Source: Candidatus Diapherotrites archaeon (GTDB lineage Archaea; Iainarchaeota; Iainarchaeia; Iainarchaeales; 1-14-0-10-31-34). Taken from it: DNA of 64,000 nucleotides. The stretch lies in the NCBI GenBank assembly GCA_040755695.1, contig JBFMAK010000002.1:186001-250000 (forward strand). The letters run 5' to 3'. The notes below the pieces were generated by a model. The model ran no database searches, was not told where the DNA came from, and saw nothing but the letters and a program-made list of their open reading frames with translations. Below, piece by piece: positions 1 through 8,470 of the stretch (positions within the stretch are counted from its first letter, which is position 1; every line of letters begins with the position of its first letter). The translations under genes were made by a program, and so were the position numbers.

Positions 1-192
1 GATTTTGCAGTAATGATTGTTTCAATAATACTGGTTGTAGGATCAGTTTTTGCTTCAATGACAATAGGCGTAATCAATACAGGTAAAGAGAAAGGCGGCT
101 TCAAGTACATACTTCCATTCATCCTTATCTCTTTTGCGATATTCTTTGCTGTAAGAATCATGCTTGCAAGCGTCTTCGGGCAATTAGTCTAA
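1..192 (+). CDS. C-terminal end of a membrane protein, possibly TadC/ArlJ-like (partial)
   Basis: The frame is open from the first base and ends at TAA 190-192, so only the last 63 residues are visible. They form two hydrophobic segments separated by a short basic loop (NTGKEKGGFKY), as in the C-terminus of the membrane platform protein of archaeal type IV pili or archaella (TadC/ArlJ, type II secretion F family). The pilin gene just downstream on the other strand fits that reading, but no diagnostic motif is present. Any polytopic membrane protein would also fit. Confidence 0.55.
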   Translation, partial: DFAVMIVSIILVVGSVFASMTIGVINTGKEKGGFKYILPFILISFAIFFAVRIMLASVFGQLV

Positions 193-243
193 TTAAACAA
201 ATAACAAAAATAAAAGAAAAAGAAAAAAGGAAAAGGAGAAAAA

Positions 244-693
244 TTACACTTTTCCTGTGCATGTTGTTGTCTTGCTTCTTGAGAAACCATCTTTGTCAGT
301 GTAAGCTACGCTGAAGTTTAGCCGGTAAGAATCGTTTGCTGTTCCAGTAAGAACAACAGAACATCTTGCTTGCGATGCTGCCGGCAGGTTTGTTGCAGGA
401 GAACAAGTTCCAGCAACACTGGTGTAACTATTGCTTCCGACAGTTCCAGAGTCTAAAGTAAGAGAATAACTGTTCATTGTTCCAGCAGTTCCATTAGAAA
501 ATACTATGTTCATGTCTGTTGTGCCTACCTTGTGGTTGATTACAGGAATATCTGTTCCAAAGTTTCCGCAAGAGTTTGCTGTGGGCGTTCCGACCAAAAT
601 GTAGAGCACTGCTATTACAACCACAATTACCACTAGAGCCCAACCGTAGGTCATCAGGTATTCTAAGGCTGATTGTCCTTTTTTGTTAAACAT
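244..693 (-). CDS. Class III signal peptide pilin-like protein
   Basis: 149 residues. The N-terminus is a short basic leader ending KKG followed by QSALEYLMTYGWA and one long hydrophobic helix, the signature of archaeal type IV pilin-like proteins. A prepilin peptidase of the FlaK/PibD/EppA type should cut after the glycine. The remaining ~110 residues are Thr/Ser/Asn-rich with a few cysteines, consistent with an extracellular beta-rich head. A strong ribosome binding site (GGAGGGAAG, minus strand, 701-709) precedes the ATG at 691-693. Probably a pilus or surface filament subunit; the filament type cannot be told. Confidence 0.8.
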   Translation of the reverse strand: MFNKKGQSALEYLMTYGWALVVIVVVIAVLYILVGTPTANSCGNFGTDIPVINHKVGTTDMNIVFSNGTAGTMNSYSLTLDSGTVGSNSYTSVAGTCSPATNLPAASQARCSVVLTGTANDSYRLNFSVAYTDKDGFSRSKTTTCTGKV

Positions 694-769
694 TCTTTAT
701 CTTCCCTCCATTTCATTTTTTTTTACAATAATTATTTTAATTGAAGTAATGTTAATGATTAAAGACGCA

Positions 770-781
770 TCATATATAAAT
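770..781. promoter_or_regulatory. TATA-box-like element between pilin and KaiC gene
   Basis: CATATATAAATG lies in the 212-base gap between the divergent pilin and KaiC-like genes. TATATAAA reads as a TATA box on the plus strand and TTTATATA on the minus strand, so either gene could be driven from it. Spacing to the pilin start (~80 bases) implies a leader of ~50 bases. Assignment is by sequence only. Confidence 0.4.
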
Positions 782-905
782 GTTTTGCGGTTTAAGAAAA
801 CAAAAACGCCTAAAAAAAGAGTTTTTGGCAAAAAAAGACGAAATCAATTTTAATTAGTTTATGTTTATTTTATTAGTTGCAAAAGAATTTAAAGGAAGGA
901 ACACG

Positions 906-1607
906 ATGGCTGAAAGATCCATGATTAGAACGCGCACTGGCATTCCGGGCTTGGACGAATTAATGGATGGAGGCATCCCGAGAGGAAACCTTGTTGTGCT
1001 GGCTGGCGACCCTGGGTCGGGCAAAACGTGCTTCTGCCTTTCCTATTTATACCATGGGGCATTAGACTATAATGAGCCAGGCATTTACATAAGCTTGGAG
1101 GAATCAGTGGAAGAAATAGCAAGGGACGGAGTGCAGTTCGGGTGGGACATAAAGAAACTAATACAAGAAAGGAAACTCATAGTGGAAACAGTGGAATTGT
1201 ATGATTTTGATAAATTAAAGAACTTGATTGAAGATTCAATCCAAGTAATTCAAGCTAAAAGGCTTGTCATAGACCCTGGGGTAATCTTCAGGCTCTACTT
1301 TGACAGAGAGCTGGATGCAAGGAAAAGAATAATGAGTTTAGGGAAAATGCTGAAAATGATTGACTGCACCACAATAATAACAAACGAAATTAATTTGGAC
1401 AAGACCAGGAGTTTATTCGGATTAGAGGAATACGTTGCAGACGGGGTGATCCTTTTATACCACAGCAAGATAGAGAACAGGTTTGTGAGAAGTATAGGCA
1501 TATTGAAAATGCGTGGGACAAGAATTTCGGAAAAGCTACACCCAATAATTATAAATAGTGAAGGAATAAAAGTATTATCAAAACAGGAATTATTCGAAGA
1601 ATTCTGA
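906..1607 (+). CDS. KaiC-like RecA-superfamily ATPase
   Basis: 233 residues from the ATG at 906, which has AAAGGAAGG eight bases upstream; an in-frame ATG at 861 would add 15 residues without a conserved match. Walker A GDPGSGKT is at residues 34-41, the paired acidic stretch SLEES follows, and the Walker B-like strand is LVIDP. It is a single KaiC domain, as in many archaeal signalling ATPases and in ArlH. Position beside a pilin and a possible TadC/ArlJ end allows an ArlH-like role, but no ArlI-type secretion ATPase is visible, so function is open. The degenerate relative at 1624 follows after 16 bases, probably in the same transcript. Confidence 0.8.
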   Translation: MAERSMIRTRTGIPGLDELMDGGIPRGNLVVLAGDPGSGKTCFCLSYLYHGALDYNEPGIYISLEESVEEIARDGVQFGWDIKKLIQERKLIVETVELYDFDKLKNLIEDSIQVIQAKRLVIDPGVIFRLYFDRELDARKRIMSLGKMLKMIDCTTIITNEINLDKTRSLFGLEEYVADGVILLYHSKIENRFVRSIGILKMRGTRISEKLHPIIINSEGIKVLSKQELFEEF

Positions 1608-1623
1608 TTAAAAGGAATTAAAA

Positions 1624-2478
1624 ATGGGCAAAAAGAAAAAAGCAAAAGTTAAAGCAAAGAAAAGGAAAATAAAAAAGAAAATCAGGCACAAAATCAGGAA
1701 GCCTGTCAAGAAGAAGAGAAGGAAAGCCATAAAAGAAATAAGGTCACTGATTAGAAGGGTCAGAGAGAAAAAAATAGAGGAAGCAGAAGAAGAACTCAAA
1801 AAAGGCAGGCTCAGCAAAAAAATAGAATTCACGGACGTAAAGAAGGAGCTCACGGAAGAAGAAGAACTCGCAGAATTATTGAGCCCGCGCAGGGGCTTGG
1901 ACCTAAAAATACTTCAAATGCTTGAAGACCTCCCAAAAAAGCATTTTACCACCCTTCTTTTGGTTGAGCCCACAACCTTCTCGCGCATAAACATTGAATT
2001 AATAAGATTGTTTTCAGCTGAAACAGACAAGAAAGGAATTTATGTTACATTGAACAGGTCATTCCAGTTCCTGAATGAAGTGCTGAAAGCAGAGAAAATA
2101 GACATAAGCGCAATGCACTTCATTGACGGCATTACAAGGATTACTGGAAGAATAGAATTAGAGGCAAAGAACTGCCAGTACATTGAAAGCCCTAACAATC
2201 TGGTTGAATTAAGCCAGGCAATAGAAAACGCAATAGACAAGATGCACGGCATGCCGGCATTCCTTATATTTGACTCAATTTCAACCCTTCTGATATACAA
2301 CAACATGGAGGCAGTGGAAAGATTCATTCATTCAATAGTAAGCAAGCTCCAGGAATCAAAATTAATGGGCTTATTTTTGATGGTGAAGTCGCCTGAAAAA
2401 GCTGACGTAATAAACACCATAAGCCAGTTCTGCGACAAAACCCTGGAATTGAACCACAGCGTGCCTAAAACACAATAA
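1624..2478 (+). CDS. KaiC/RecA-fold protein without a P-loop, basic N-terminus
   Basis: 284 residues. The first ~60 are extraordinarily lysine/arginine-rich, as expected of a nucleic-acid-binding or very flexible tail. From about residue 95 the pattern follows a KaiC/RecA-like fold: strand (TTLLLVEP), helix, strand, and a Walker B-like strand PAFLIFDSIS. Where the P-loop should be there is only EPTTFSRIN, so ATP hydrolysis is unlikely. It is co-directional with the real KaiC ATPase 16 bases upstream and could be its non-catalytic partner. Fold assignment is by pattern and is tentative. Confidence 0.6.
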   Translation: MGKKKKAKVKAKKRKIKKKIRHKIRKPVKKKRRKAIKEIRSLIRRVREKKIEEAEEELKKGRLSKKIEFTDVKKELTEEEELAELLSPRRGLDLKILQMLEDLPKKHFTTLLLVEPTTFSRINIELIRLFSAETDKKGIYVTLNRSFQFLNEVLKAEKIDISAMHFIDGITRITGRIELEAKNCQYIESPNNLVELSQAIENAIDKMHGMPAFLIFDSISTLLIYNNMEAVERFIHSIVSKLQESKLMGLFLMVKSPEKADVINTISQFCDKTLELNHSVPKTQ

Positions 2479-3049
2479 ACTCTTTTGTCTTGAATCCAAA
2501 AAAATTCTTTGAAGAAGGAAGAATGCTTATCTTTACAGTGCCTTCTTCTTCAATTCCTTTAAGGTGGACGTCAGAAAGCTTCTGTATGAACCCAAAAACC
2601 TTGCTGTCATGAAGGCATGAGTCAATGCAGTGCAATGCAATTGCATTCCTTTTCTTTATCCTGCTGTGCTCAAAGAAAAGGAAATGATACAAGGTATTAG
2701 GGGAATTGAAGGCAAGGAAAGAGGAAAGCGAATTGAATGCCAGAAGATAAGGGCCTTTGAAGGAGTCAATAAAATCGTTCAATTCAGAGGAAAGGCTGTC
2801 ATAAGACCGGGCTTTAGAATAACAGTCAATGAATTTCAGTTTTCCTAAATTAAGCCCAGGGCTTTTAAGCATTTCTTGGGATTGACCAAAAGAAAAATAA
2901 ATTGCCGGAATTCCCGCTGAAAGGATTTCATTCAGAAAAGAGAGAGCGAAATGGTTTCTTGCATTGTTGGACTCGGAATCAAAGAGAATGCTTTTGCCTT
3001 TCAGGGAATCCAAAAGAAGGAATTTGCTGAATAATTTGCTTTCACTCAT
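2465..3049 (-). CDS. Second P-loop-less KaiC-like protein
   Basis: 194 residues from the ATG at 3047-3049, which overlaps the end of the coiled-coil gene by 8 bases (translational coupling). The frame extends upstream, but that part lies inside the coiled-coil gene. Layout resembles the preceding protein: an N-terminal strand (KSILFD) where a Walker A would follow but SESNNARNH is found, then LLAFNSLSSFLAFN, a Walker B-like strand followed by Ser-Leu-Ser. It ends convergently with the gene at 1624, overlapping by 14 bases. Probably a diverged KaiC-like pseudo-ATPase; no function can be named. Confidence 0.55.
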   Translation of the reverse strand: MSESKLFSKFLLLDSLKGKSILFDSESNNARNHFALSFLNEILSAGIPAIYFSFGQSQEMLKSPGLNLGKLKFIDCYSKARSYDSLSSELNDFIDSFKGPYLLAFNSLSSFLAFNSPNTLYHFLFFEHSRIKKRNAIALHCIDSCLHDSKVFGFIQKLSDVHLKGIEEEGTVKISILPSSKNFFGFKTKEFIVF

Positions 3050-4403
3050 TTTCTGCGCCTTTCTTTTGCAGGGAAAAAATAATCTTTTGACCTGAAATGC
3101 TTGATGCACTTGAAGAAATGGAATTTTCAAGCAATTGAACCTCGTCAGTATTGCGCTCTATCCCCTGGGCGAGCTCTGAGAGCTCCTCCTTTTTTTCGTG
3201 CAGGCTCCTTTCAATCCCTTCAATGGTTTTTTCTATTTCAAGTATTTTCGAGGTAATGAAATGCTTTCTTAGGCCTTTCTCCAATTCAGAGAATTTCACT
3301 TCAATTGAATTGAATTCCCAGAAGAACTTGTCAAAAAAATTTAGGGAGAGAAGCCCTTCAATTGACTCAAGCTTTTTGTCCTTCTCCTTTTCCTTCAAGG
3401 AAATGGTTTCTTTTTCAATTAATTCCTTCAAGTAGGAGAGAATTTTTTTAATATGAAGTGCCTTGGGGTCGCGCTTCAATGCAGTGAAAGGGTCAGATGA
3501 AAGCGCAGTCAACACTTGGGTTTCTTCAGGCCCTGCCGGAAACTGCCCTGATTCAATTAACTGGCTCAAACGCTTTAAGGGCTTGTCGATTGGCGCAAAG
3601 AGCTCGAGGAGCTTTTCTTTTAGATCATTCTTTTTTCTCTCCAACTCATCAATTTCCTCGAGGACCCTGTTGCACTCTAAGGCCTCAGGCGAATTCTTGA
3701 GAGAAATAAGCCCACCAGTTGACTCCTTCAGTTTTTTTTCAAGTGAAGCCAGATTCTTTTCCTCTATTTTAACAGCCTTCTGTAATTCCTTGAGCTCAAA
3801 CAATTTTTTCTGTATTTCAGCCAACCGGGATTTGAGCTGGGGCAAGAAAGACAAGCCCTTTTTTTCCTCGAAAAGCTTCCTTAAATCAACAAAAATTGAA
3901 TTCAATTCCTTTATTTTTAAACCCAGCTTTTTCATTGGCTCTTTCAAGATAAAGCTTGTGTAAGCAATGCTTTTACCCAAAGAATTTATTTCAGATTCAA
4001 GCAGGGAAGAAGAATTCAAGCAGTAATTTTTTAGGGCATCATACTCCCTTGAAGAAGGAGGCTCTAATTTTTTTATGAGTGAATTAAGGTGCTGCAAAAG
4101 GGTCTCCTTGCTTGTGGCCACAATCCTCCTGAGCTTGGGGTCTCCCTCCTCTATCTTAATATCAGTTGCCTTTAATTCATCCAAGGAAAGCCTGAGCTCC
4201 TTTACGTAATGCTTCACCTCAGAGAACTTAATTAATGAATTCTTCTCCAATTCCTCTTTTTCTTTTGAAACCCTTGCCTCAATAAAAGAGAGGAGCTCTG
4301 AAGGACTAGAGAATTCAATTTCTTCTTTCCCAGCTTCTTTTGCTTTAGGCTTTGGCGAAAAAATTCTTTTAAAGAAAGAAATTATGCCCTCCAATAAACC
4401 CAT
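3042..4403 (-). CDS. Long coiled-coil protein
   Basis: About 453 residues from the ATG at 4401-4403 (a GTG three codons earlier is possible). The first ~15 residues form a short amphipathic segment (GLLEGIISFFKRIF), followed by a Lys/Pro linker and then almost entirely heptad-like Leu/Glu/Lys helices. No enzymatic motif is visible. It is the first gene of a two-gene unit, coupled by overlap to the P-loop-less KaiC-like gene, which suggests the two proteins act together. The N-terminal helix could be a membrane-surface anchor; that is inference. Confidence 0.6.
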   Translation of the reverse strand: MGLLEGIISFFKRIFSPKPKAKEAGKEEIEFSSPSELLSFIEARVSKEKEELEKNSLIKFSEVKHYVKELRLSLDELKATDIKIEEGDPKLRRIVATSKETLLQHLNSLIKKLEPPSSREYDALKNYCLNSSSLLESEINSLGKSIAYTSFILKEPMKKLGLKIKELNSIFVDLRKLFEEKKGLSFLPQLKSRLAEIQKKLFELKELQKAVKIEEKNLASLEKKLKESTGGLISLKNSPEALECNRVLEEIDELERKKNDLKEKLLELFAPIDKPLKRLSQLIESGQFPAGPEETQVLTALSSDPFTALKRDPKALHIKKILSYLKELIEKETISLKEKEKDKKLESIEGLLSLNFFDKFFWEFNSIEVKFSELEKGLRKHFITSKILEIEKTIEGIERSLHEKKEELSELAQGIERNTDEVQLLENSISSSASSISGQKIIFSLQKKGAENE

Positions 4404-4444
4404 CCGAACCACGCAAAAAATTGAAAGGCAAACAAAATATAAGC

Positions 4445-6430
4445 TTATTTTTTCAAGAGAAAAAACAAAAACAACAGCAAAAGCAAAGGCAAAATTTTAA
4501 GGTCCAATTCAGGGAGCACTGCAACGCTTCTTTCAGGGAGAAGGAGTGAAAAAAAGCGCGAGTACTCATTGTTTGAAACAAGCTTTTCCTCAGGGCAGCT
4601 GCCAATAGAAGAAACCCTAGCTTTAGCCGTAACATAATAATTCTTTCCTTCAATCAAAGGAATTGTATTAGGGGAAAGATTTTGGCCAAAAACCTTCTGT
4701 TCCCCAAAAGCAATTGGAATATTATTGAAATCATAACCGCCCTGAATGAAAGAACCATTCTCATCGTAAAGAAAGAATCCAAAATCAATTTTTGGCTCCT
4801 GAAGGGCACACTTTTCATTTACGTTCTCTACAATTGCACTAAAATAAAAGTTCTGGTCTAAATGGCCTGAAACAGGCTGAATAAAGAAATCAGTGAACTT
4901 GATTACATCTGGGTTGTCAGGCTTTCCGGGCGTCAAATTAAGAATGCTGAAAGGGGCATCAGAATAGTCAAAAGCAATATTTGAGCCGTCATTCAATTCA
5001 ACGTAAAGATAATAGCTGCCATTGAAAATATTGTGCGTGTCCAATGCAAAATAGCAGGTTGGATTTAAAGTGAAATCAGTGCTGCTGCATCCTCCCCAAG
5101 AGCCTGAAGGAGGAGCAAACAAATTCAAGTCCTTCACAATCAAGGTCATCCCATTCCCAGGGTTATTGTCTGCGTCATAGTATAGAGAGGCAGTTAAAGG
5201 CTGAGTGCTTGCTTGAGAGAAGGCATTCCACTGAAGGGTGCTTTCACCTGAAAGGCTTTCTCCGCCATTAGGGAAAACAACTTGCGCGGTCAAAGTAGAC
5301 GGCGGGATGAAAACAGCATATCTCTCAAACCTGAAGCCTCTCACATCTATGTTTGTCCCTCCATCTTGCCATAAAGGATTGTCAGCATTGCCTGTTGTCC
5401 ATACTTGATTGCTGTCTGTTCCCTGCCAGTTTGCTTTGTTAGAATTAGCATCATTATTATTACGTAAGTTCTGCATTACGTATCTGCTGGTACTGTTGGA
5501 GTCTGGTGATTTTACCCACAAAACATAGGTTTTGCCTGCAGTCAAAGTTTTTGAAGGAGAAAAAATTGCGGTCTTCCAGGAATACGCTGTAATGCAATCA
5601 TTTTTGTTATAGATTACAGCATTAAAATCTGTTGTATTATCAGTCAAATTGGATAAAACTATATTTAGGTCGCCATTTGGTTTAGGGCTAGCTAAACTGC
5701 ATCTAACATATATTCCCACGCTGTTGTAATCTAATGTTTCTTTCGCTATAAATTTTTCTCCGTAGGCATTAGTATCATTATTGCTTATGAATTCATCTAA
5801 TGGCCCAAGACTGTATGGCTGCCCTTCACAGTTTCCGTCAGTATAACACACCAGAAAGATGGGGTCTCTTGCTTGGCTGACCCAAGACGAAGCTGTGTTC
5901 TGGCATTGAGTGTCATAATTTAAATCAAGGGTGTTATCAAAAGGAACTATATCAATGTTATCGTTAGCATGCCTAATGCTAATAAAATTTGAGGGGTCCC
6001 AAGGCAGGCCTGAATTATAGTCCACTACCACAGCATACTTTGTTCCAGCAACAAGATTTGCATCAGAACCATTGTAAGCGGAAGGAACATCAATTGAAGT
6101 CCATCCTGCGAGTGTTGCTTGAAAAGTATTTCTTGTAACCCACGCCCCGGAAGGATTGCCTGAAGCGTCAAGTGATTGAATGCCATAATTATAGGAAGGG
6201 GAAATTCCGCTTTCTACCCCAATATTTACGCTTATCCTGTTCACCTGCTTGCTGTTTTTTGCAGTGAAAATTCCAGCCCATTTAGTGAAATTAGAGTTAT
6301 TTAAACTGCATGAAACTGAGGCAGTCATCAAGAATTCATTGCCGTAAAATTGTGGGCTGACAGAAAAAACATTACTAATCAAAAAAATTGAAAAGAACAA
6401 AACCAAGAACAATTTAATGCATTTAATCAT
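4445..6430 (-). CDS. Secreted, membrane-anchored surface protein
   Basis: 661 residues. A signal peptide (hydrophobic residues ~5-22, ending VFS) begins the protein. A C-terminal hydrophobic stretch followed by Lys-Lys would anchor it in the membrane. Residues ~27-370 look like two related beta-rich modules, each containing a LxAGTKY/LTAGKTY-type motif, and there are many N-x-S/T sites for possible glycosylation. A module around residue 380 (FPNGGESLSG) resembles extracellular immunoglobulin-like repeats. Likely a cell-surface or adhesin-like protein; binding partner unknown. Confidence 0.65.
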   Translation of the reverse strand: MIKCIKLFLVLFFSIFLISNVFSVSPQFYGNEFLMTASVSCSLNNSNFTKWAGIFTAKNSKQVNRISVNIGVESGISPSYNYGIQSLDASGNPSGAWVTRNTFQATLAGWTSIDVPSAYNGSDANLVAGTKYAVVVDYNSGLPWDPSNFISIRHANDNIDIVPFDNTLDLNYDTQCQNTASSWVSQARDPIFLVCYTDGNCEGQPYSLGPLDEFISNNDTNAYGEKFIAKETLDYNSVGIYVRCSLASPKPNGDLNIVLSNLTDNTTDFNAVIYNKNDCITAYSWKTAIFSPSKTLTAGKTYVLWVKSPDSNSTSRYVMQNLRNNNDANSNKANWQGTDSNQVWTTGNADNPLWQDGGTNIDVRGFRFERYAVFIPPSTLTAQVVFPNGGESLSGESTLQWNAFSQASTQPLTASLYYDADNNPGNGMTLIVKDLNLFAPPSGSWGGCSSTDFTLNPTCYFALDTHNIFNGSYYLYVELNDGSNIAFDYSDAPFSILNLTPGKPDNPDVIKFTDFFIQPVSGHLDQNFYFSAIVENVNEKCALQEPKIDFGFFLYDENGSFIQGGYDFNNIPIAFGEQKVFGQNLSPNTIPLIEGKNYYVTAKARVSSIGSCPEEKLVSNNEYSRFFSLLLPERSVAVLPELDLKILPLLLLLFLFFLLKK

Positions 6431-6542
6431 AGCTTTAAATAAAAGGGCATTGGAGTATAAAATTTTTGCTGAAGAAAAGGGAAATTAAGGGAAATTACAA
6501 TTAAATTAAAATTAACATTCAACCTAATCCTAAGTGAGAAAA

Positions 6543-8468
6543 ATGAAAGCAATAATAAAAGAAAAAGAACTGGGAAAGCATTACTACATTCTTTCAGGAG
6601 GAAAAGGATTCTTGCAAAGGTATTGCGATTCAGGATTCAAGAGCAAGTGGACGGGGCTGTGGGAAAACGACCTGAAAATAATAGAATACTTTGCATTCAA
6701 GGCAATTGAAGAAGAAAGAGAGGAATGGCTTGGAGAAAAGAACTGCAAGAAAATTGAATACAACGGAGCAAAAGCAGTGCATTACTTTGAATTAGAGAAT
6801 GGAGAAAAAATAAAGCAAAGCCTTCTTATGCCAGAGCACTCAAGCGCTCTCCAGATTGAAATGGAAAGCGAGAGAGAAAGAGAGTACGAATTTGAGGTGG
6901 CTGTAAATATAAGAAAAAGAGAGGAGAACTTCACTGAAAGGAAATACGAGGTAAAAAAGATTGGAAATACTGTGGAAGTAGGAAACGAGTTAGGGAAAGC
7001 CAGAATTGAAACAGCAAACTGCTCAATGGACTTTCTGCCGCAGGAATCCTATAAGACTCACAATCCTGGCGGAGAAAAAGAATCATGCTTTATTCCGGGA
7101 AAAATAAAAATAAACGGAAGCAAATTCTACATAACTATGTTTTGTGGCAGAGAAAATCAAGCAATAGAATCCTTTGAAGAGGAACTGAAAATAAAGGAAG
7201 CATTGTACGAGAAAACAGTTAATGGATTGATTGAATCAGACAATGAGGCTTTGGTTAAAGGATTCAATTGGGGCGTTTTAGGCCTGAAACTGCTTGAAAA
7301 CAATGACTTGTATTATGCCGGCTACCCGTGGTTCCTGCAGTACTGGGGTAGAGACCTTTTATGGAGCATTCCTGCATTCCTTGAATTAGGATACTTCGAG
7401 AAAGCCAAAACAATACTAAGAACTCTTGCAGGGAAAGCAGCAGAAGGAAGAATCCCTAATTTCTTGGCTGCAGGAGAAGAAAGCTTTAATTCAATTGATG
7501 CCTCCCTGCTTTACTTGATTTCATTAGAAAAATATGTTCAGTTTTCTGGAGACAAAAACTTTATTGCAGAAAACTCTGCTACGTTTTTGAGGGCCTTAAA
7601 TTTTGTGAGAAAACAGGACTTCGACAAGGATTTGTTTATAGAACATGATTTCAAGGAGAACGAGACATGGATGGATTCATACAACAGGAAAGACAAGGGA
7701 ATAGAAATTCAAAGCCTTTACATTAAAGCATTAGAGGCATCAGCAAAACTGCTGCACTTCACAGGATCTCATGCACTCCACAAAGAATTAGAGAAAGAAA
7801 CAAAGGAATTAAGGAAATTGTTGGAAGAAAAGTTTTTTGTTCCTGAAAGAAGGTTTTATGCTGACAGGATAATTGCAGGGCAAAGGGATTCAGTGAAAAC
7901 ATCAAATGTACTTGTGCCCTTAATGTTAGGGCAATTAAAGCACAGGGAAATAATAAAAGAATTTGAGTCAGAGAGTTTCTCCTGCAAGAAAGGCATAAGG
8001 ACAAGGGCAAGAGGGGAAATGGATTATGCGCCCAATGCTTACCATAAAGGCCAGGCCTGGAGCCTGACAACAGCCTGGATGAGCATGGCGGAATTCACTC
8101 AAGGCAATGCAGGGAAAGGCTGGAATTACGCAAAAATACTGATTGAAGACTTGGAGGAAGACTGCATTGGGGGAATCGGAGAAAGCTGGAATTCCGAGAG
8201 CTTTAAACTTGAAGGCTGCGGAATGCAGTTATGGGCTCACTCATTATTAACTCAAATAATAGATGAATTCCTTTTGGGAATCAAAGTGGATGCAGCCAAA
8301 AAGATGGTTTTAATTAAACCGCAATTCCCTGAAGGAATGAATTACATAAAAAGATGGAAGAGGATAGGAAGAGAATGGACTGAAATAGAAATAAAGAAGA
8401 CAAGAAAAGAAGACTATTTGGTTAAAGGAAGCAACAAAAAAATAAAGGCAAAATTAATTGAAGGCTGA
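6543..8468 (+). CDS. Glycogen debranching enzyme (amylo-alpha-1,6-glucosidase)
   Basis: 641 residues from the ATG at 6543, with GTGA five bases upstream as ribosome binding site. The C-terminal two-thirds matches the GDE_C (alpha,alpha)6-barrel family: QYWGRDLLWSIPAF, GRIPNFL, DASLLYL, ETWMDS and YHKGQAWSLTTAWM are recognisable blocks. It would cleave alpha-1,6 branches of glycogen or a similar glucan in the cytoplasm. The N-terminal ~220 residues are the usual beta-rich accessory domain. With the GT3 synthase at 11110 and GH57 enzyme at 14144 it indicates a storage polysaccharide. Substrate assignment is by family. Confidence 0.88.
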   Translation: MKAIIKEKELGKHYYILSGGKGFLQRYCDSGFKSKWTGLWENDLKIIEYFAFKAIEEEREEWLGEKNCKKIEYNGAKAVHYFELENGEKIKQSLLMPEHSSALQIEMESEREREYEFEVAVNIRKREENFTERKYEVKKIGNTVEVGNELGKARIETANCSMDFLPQESYKTHNPGGEKESCFIPGKIKINGSKFYITMFCGRENQAIESFEEELKIKEALYEKTVNGLIESDNEALVKGFNWGVLGLKLLENNDLYYAGYPWFLQYWGRDLLWSIPAFLELGYFEKAKTILRTLAGKAAEGRIPNFLAAGEESFNSIDASLLYLISLEKYVQFSGDKNFIAENSATFLRALNFVRKQDFDKDLFIEHDFKENETWMDSYNRKDKGIEIQSLYIKALEASAKLLHFTGSHALHKELEKETKELRKLLEEKFFVPERRFYADRIIAGQRDSVKTSNVLVPLMLGQLKHREIIKEFESESFSCKKGIRTRARGEMDYAPNAYHKGQAWSLTTAWMSMAEFTQGNAGKGWNYAKILIEDLEEDCIGGIGESWNSESFKLEGCGMQLWAHSLLTQIIDEFLLGIKVDAAKKMVLIKPQFPEGMNYIKRWKRIGREWTEIEIKKTRKEDYLVKGSNKKIKAKLIEG

Positions 8469-8470
8469 AA

